22,380 nt of DNA. Origin: an uncultured Clostridia bacterium. Its GTDB lineage: Bacteria > Bacillota > Clostridia > Christensenellales > Pumilibacteraceae. A program made the translations under genes and the position numbers. The stretch covers positions 1-22,380 of the forward strand of contig CANPYH010000007.1 of the NCBI GenBank assembly GCA_947588325.1, in the 5' to 3' direction. Numbering within the stretch: the stretch's first letter is position 1; the number at the start of each line of letters is the position of its first letter. The notes under the pieces were generated by a model. The model was not told where the DNA came from. It did not search any database and saw only the letters and a program-made list of their open reading frames with translations. This document shows, in pieces, positions 21,713 to 22,380 of the stretch.

Positions 21713-21748
21713 AAAACTAAAAATTTTTATAAATATTTGTGTTTTTGC

Positions 21749-21777
21749 TTGACAATCGGACGCGGCACTGCTATAAT
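21749..21777 (+). promoter_or_regulatory. Consensus sigma-A promoter of cysK
   Basis: Perfect TTGACA (21749-21754), 17 bp, perfect TATAAT (21772-21777). The leader to the ATG is about 72 nt. Confidence 0.88.
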
Positions 21778-21799
21778 TCTGACTAAACAAGTAGGAATT
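21775..21799 (+). promoter_or_regulatory. Possible operator at the cysK start site
   Basis: AATTC (21775-21779) and GAATT (21795-21799) form a short inverted repeat running from the -10 box past the transcription start. Cysteine genes in Firmicutes are often repressed by the Rrf2-type regulator CymR near this position. The match to a CymR site is from memory and weak. Confidence 0.25.
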
Positions 21800-21856
21800 G
21801 TAGGTTTTATAGCGACATGCCGCAAAGAAATCAAGACATATCGCAAGGAGATAAAA

Positions 21857-22380
21857 ATGAAAATATATGAAAAGATGACCGATTTAATCGGCGGAACTCC
21901 GCTGATGGAGCTGAAAAACTACGAGAAGGCGCACGGACTTTCGGCGCGGATAGCGGCTAAACTCGAATACTTCAACCCCGCGGGGAGCGTGAAGGACAGA
22001 GTTGCGAACGCCATGATCGAGGACGCCGAGAAGAAGGGCTTACTTCGCGAAGGCTCGGTAATAATCGAGCCGACGAGCGGTAACACGGGCATAGGTCTTG
22101 CCGCCGTCGCCGCCGCGAAAGGGTACAGGGTAGTGCTTACCATGCCCGAGACCATGAGCGTGGAGCGCCGCAACCTGCTCAAAGCCTATGGGGCGGAGTT
22201 GGTACTGACCGATGGCGCGAAGGGCATGAAGGGTGCGATCGCAAAGGCGGACGAACTCGCAAAGGAGATCCCGAACAGCTTCATACCCGGGCAGTTCGTC
22301 AACCCCGCCAACCCCGAAATTCACCGCCGAACGACGGGTCCCGAGATCTGGCAGGACACGGACGGGGAAGTGGATATCTT
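21857..22380 (+). CDS. cysK: Cysteine synthase A (partial, N-terminal part)
   Basis: The first 174 residues of a fold-type II PLP enzyme that makes L-cysteine from O-acetylserine and sulfide. The PLP lysine lies in NPAGSVKDR (about Lys46), and the substrate loop PTSGNTGIGLA follows near 73. FIPGQFVNPANPEIH matches the cysteine synthase rather than the cystathionine beta-synthase pattern. AAGGAG lies 7 nt before the ATG, and a perfect sigma-A promoter lies upstream. The gene continues past the right edge. No cysE was seen nearby within the window. Confidence 0.94.
   Translation, partial: MKIYEKMTDLIGGTPLMELKNYEKAHGLSARIAAKLEYFNPAGSVKDRVANAMIEDAEKKGLLREGSVIIEPTSGNTGIGLAAVAAAKGYRVVLTMPETMSVERRNLLKAYGAELVLTDGAKGMKGAIAKADELAKEIPNSFIPGQFVNPANPEIHRRTTGPEIWQDTDGEVDI

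Noticed and set aside
21587..21790. Small proline-rich protein on the minus strand in the third repeat cluster
   Set aside because: It is a translation of the G/C-run repeat tail; a similar spurious frame appears in the first cluster.

Overview
The window looks like chromosomal housekeeping DNA from a Clostridia-type Firmicute. The evidence is a DUF4364 winged-helix protein next to a TSCPD-domain protein, TypA, a bifunctional BirA with BioY, an Aquifex-type aconitase followed by an Lrp-family regulator, and a CotH-type lipoprotein. Promoters are Bacillus-like sigma-A sites (TTGACA, 17 bp, TATAAT). The DNA is moderately GC-rich and uses ATA isoleucine codons freely. A Christensenellales-like gut lineage would fit, but that placement is a guess.

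Layout. At 1-1055 (minus strand) there is a probable operon: an 86-aa conserved-looking protein, a small membrane protein, and a sirtuin cut by the left edge. Divergent from it, 1181-3591 holds aconitase, broken by a one-base frameshift near 1885, and an Lrp/AsnC regulator. A 650-bp repeat cluster (3592-4242) separates these from a class I aminotransferase, greA and lysS (4243-7547). A second repeat cluster and two opposing terminators fill 7548-8074. Then come the minus-strand TSCPD and DUF4364 genes, and divergently birA-bioY (9032-10709), preceded by a convincing BirA operator. Convergent lysA (minus strand) shares a terminator region with bioY. From 12275 to 18359 runs uvrA, a HAD phosphatase, typA and a TtcA-like PP-loop enzyme, ended by a strong terminator. 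A lone CotH lipoprotein follows (18624-21227), then a third repeat cluster, and cysK runs off the right edge.

Two signals go beyond routine annotation. First, two families of structured intergenic repeats lie at gene 3' ends. Family 1 is a roughly 125-nt hairpin with a conserved tip and stem arms that differ in sequence yet stay complementary. Family 2 is a roughly 200-bp element with terminal inverted repeats, each carrying its own variable hairpin; it also occurs as a minimal 46-bp palindrome. Second, birA, lysA and the 86-aa gene have promoters whose -10 box lies only 6-8 nt before the ATG, which predicts leaderless mRNAs. No mobile-element transposase, CRISPR array, tRNA or rRNA was seen.
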